A stretch of 64,000 nucleotides of DNA from Planctomycetaceae bacterium (lineage in GTDB: Bacteria; Planctomycetota; Planctomycetia; Pirellulales; Lacipirellulaceae): NCBI GenBank assembly GCA_002702655.1, contig PABB01000023.1, positions 170,174-234,173 of the forward strand. The letters run 5' to 3'. Under the pieces are notes generated by a model. That model saw only the letters and a list, made by a program, of their open reading frames with translations, had not been told where the DNA came from and made no database searches. Position 1 is the first letter of the stretch. Every line of letters starts with the position of its first letter. Positions 63,920-64,000 of this stretch are shown piece by piece. The translations under genes were made by a program, and so were the position numbers.

Positions 63920-64000
63920 TTAGTTTGCATTTTGGTTGCCGTGTGATCTCGGTTTGTGCGCAGCTCGCGTTGCGATCAGGACTGCGGCGGCGGCCAGCAT
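63920..64000 (-). CDS. C-terminal end of a further minus-strand gene, cut by the window edge
   Basis: From 64000 the minus strand reads 26 residues (MLAAAAVLIATRAAHKPRS and a short polar end) to a TAA at 63922-63920. A hydrophobic stretch followed by basic residues fits the last membrane helix of a protein whose body lies outside the window. Too little is present to identify it, and a chance frame cannot be excluded. Confidence 0.3.
   Translation of the reverse strand: MLAAAAVLIATRAAHKPRSHGNQNAN

Overview
The window looks like the genome of a planctomycete, probably of the Pirellulales/Lacipirellula type. The signs are DUF1080, DUF1559 prepilin-like and DUF5107 proteins, PEP-CTERM and dockerin-tailed secreted proteins, an ECF sigma/FecR anti-sigma pair, many Tat- or Sec-exported enzymes, an N-terminus with the motif FERLEARQVLA, and GC-rich coding throughout. 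No rRNA, tRNA or CRISPR array was found.

Layout. (1) 1-361: right-hand remnant of a probable insertion sequence, then non-coding DNA. (2) 362-25751, all on the minus strand: an 11-gene glycan-degradation cluster. In transcription order it encodes a giant protein with two CehA/McbA-type (PHP-fold) metallohydrolase domains, a second CehA-like protein, a GH101/GH129-like hydrolase, a GH78-like enzyme, a Gfo/Idh/MocA oxidoreductase, a GH78 alpha-L-rhamnosidase, a GH110-like beta-helix enzyme, a Tat-exported nitrilase-superfamily hydrolase, a polysaccharide deacetylase, a five-bladed-propeller glycosidase and a DUF1080 protein. (3) 25752-26648: an 0.9 kb divergent intergenic region. (4) 26649-45294, all on the plus strand: ECF sigma factor, membrane FecR anti-sigma factor with two C-type-lectin-like domains, three paralogous PEP-CTERM proteins (the third frameshifted), DUF1559 protein, lipoprotein, second nitrilase-superfamily hydrolase, SGNH hydrolase, CehA-like protein, dockerin-tailed beta-helix protein and another CehA-like protein. 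(5) 45295-53302: an integrated element on the minus strand with a small helix-turn-helix protein (frameshifted), a tyrosine integrase, a large serine recombinase, a four-gene block of small proteins including a sigma-like regulator, and a hypothetical gene. (6) 53303-54429: non-coding, with several hairpins or palindromes. (7) 54430-64000, minus strand: GH2 enzyme, DUF5107-TPR protein, a truncated DUF5107 relative, a membrane DUF2271-like protein, an FAD-dependent oxidoreductase and the end of one more gene.

Working model (inference). The lectin-bearing anti-sigma factor senses an extracellular glycan, releases the ECF sigma factor and switches on both divergent wings. The secreted enzymes (rhamnosidases, alpha-Gal/GalNAc-type enzymes, deacetylase, amidases, esterase, metallohydrolases) would then dismantle a rhamnose- and alpha-galactosyl/N-acetylhexosamine-containing, ester- or amide-decorated polymer. 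The most unusual content is five CehA/McbA-like domains in four proteins, split between the wings, together with the FecR-lectin sensor. Every family assignment here was made by eye from motifs and has not been checked by database search.
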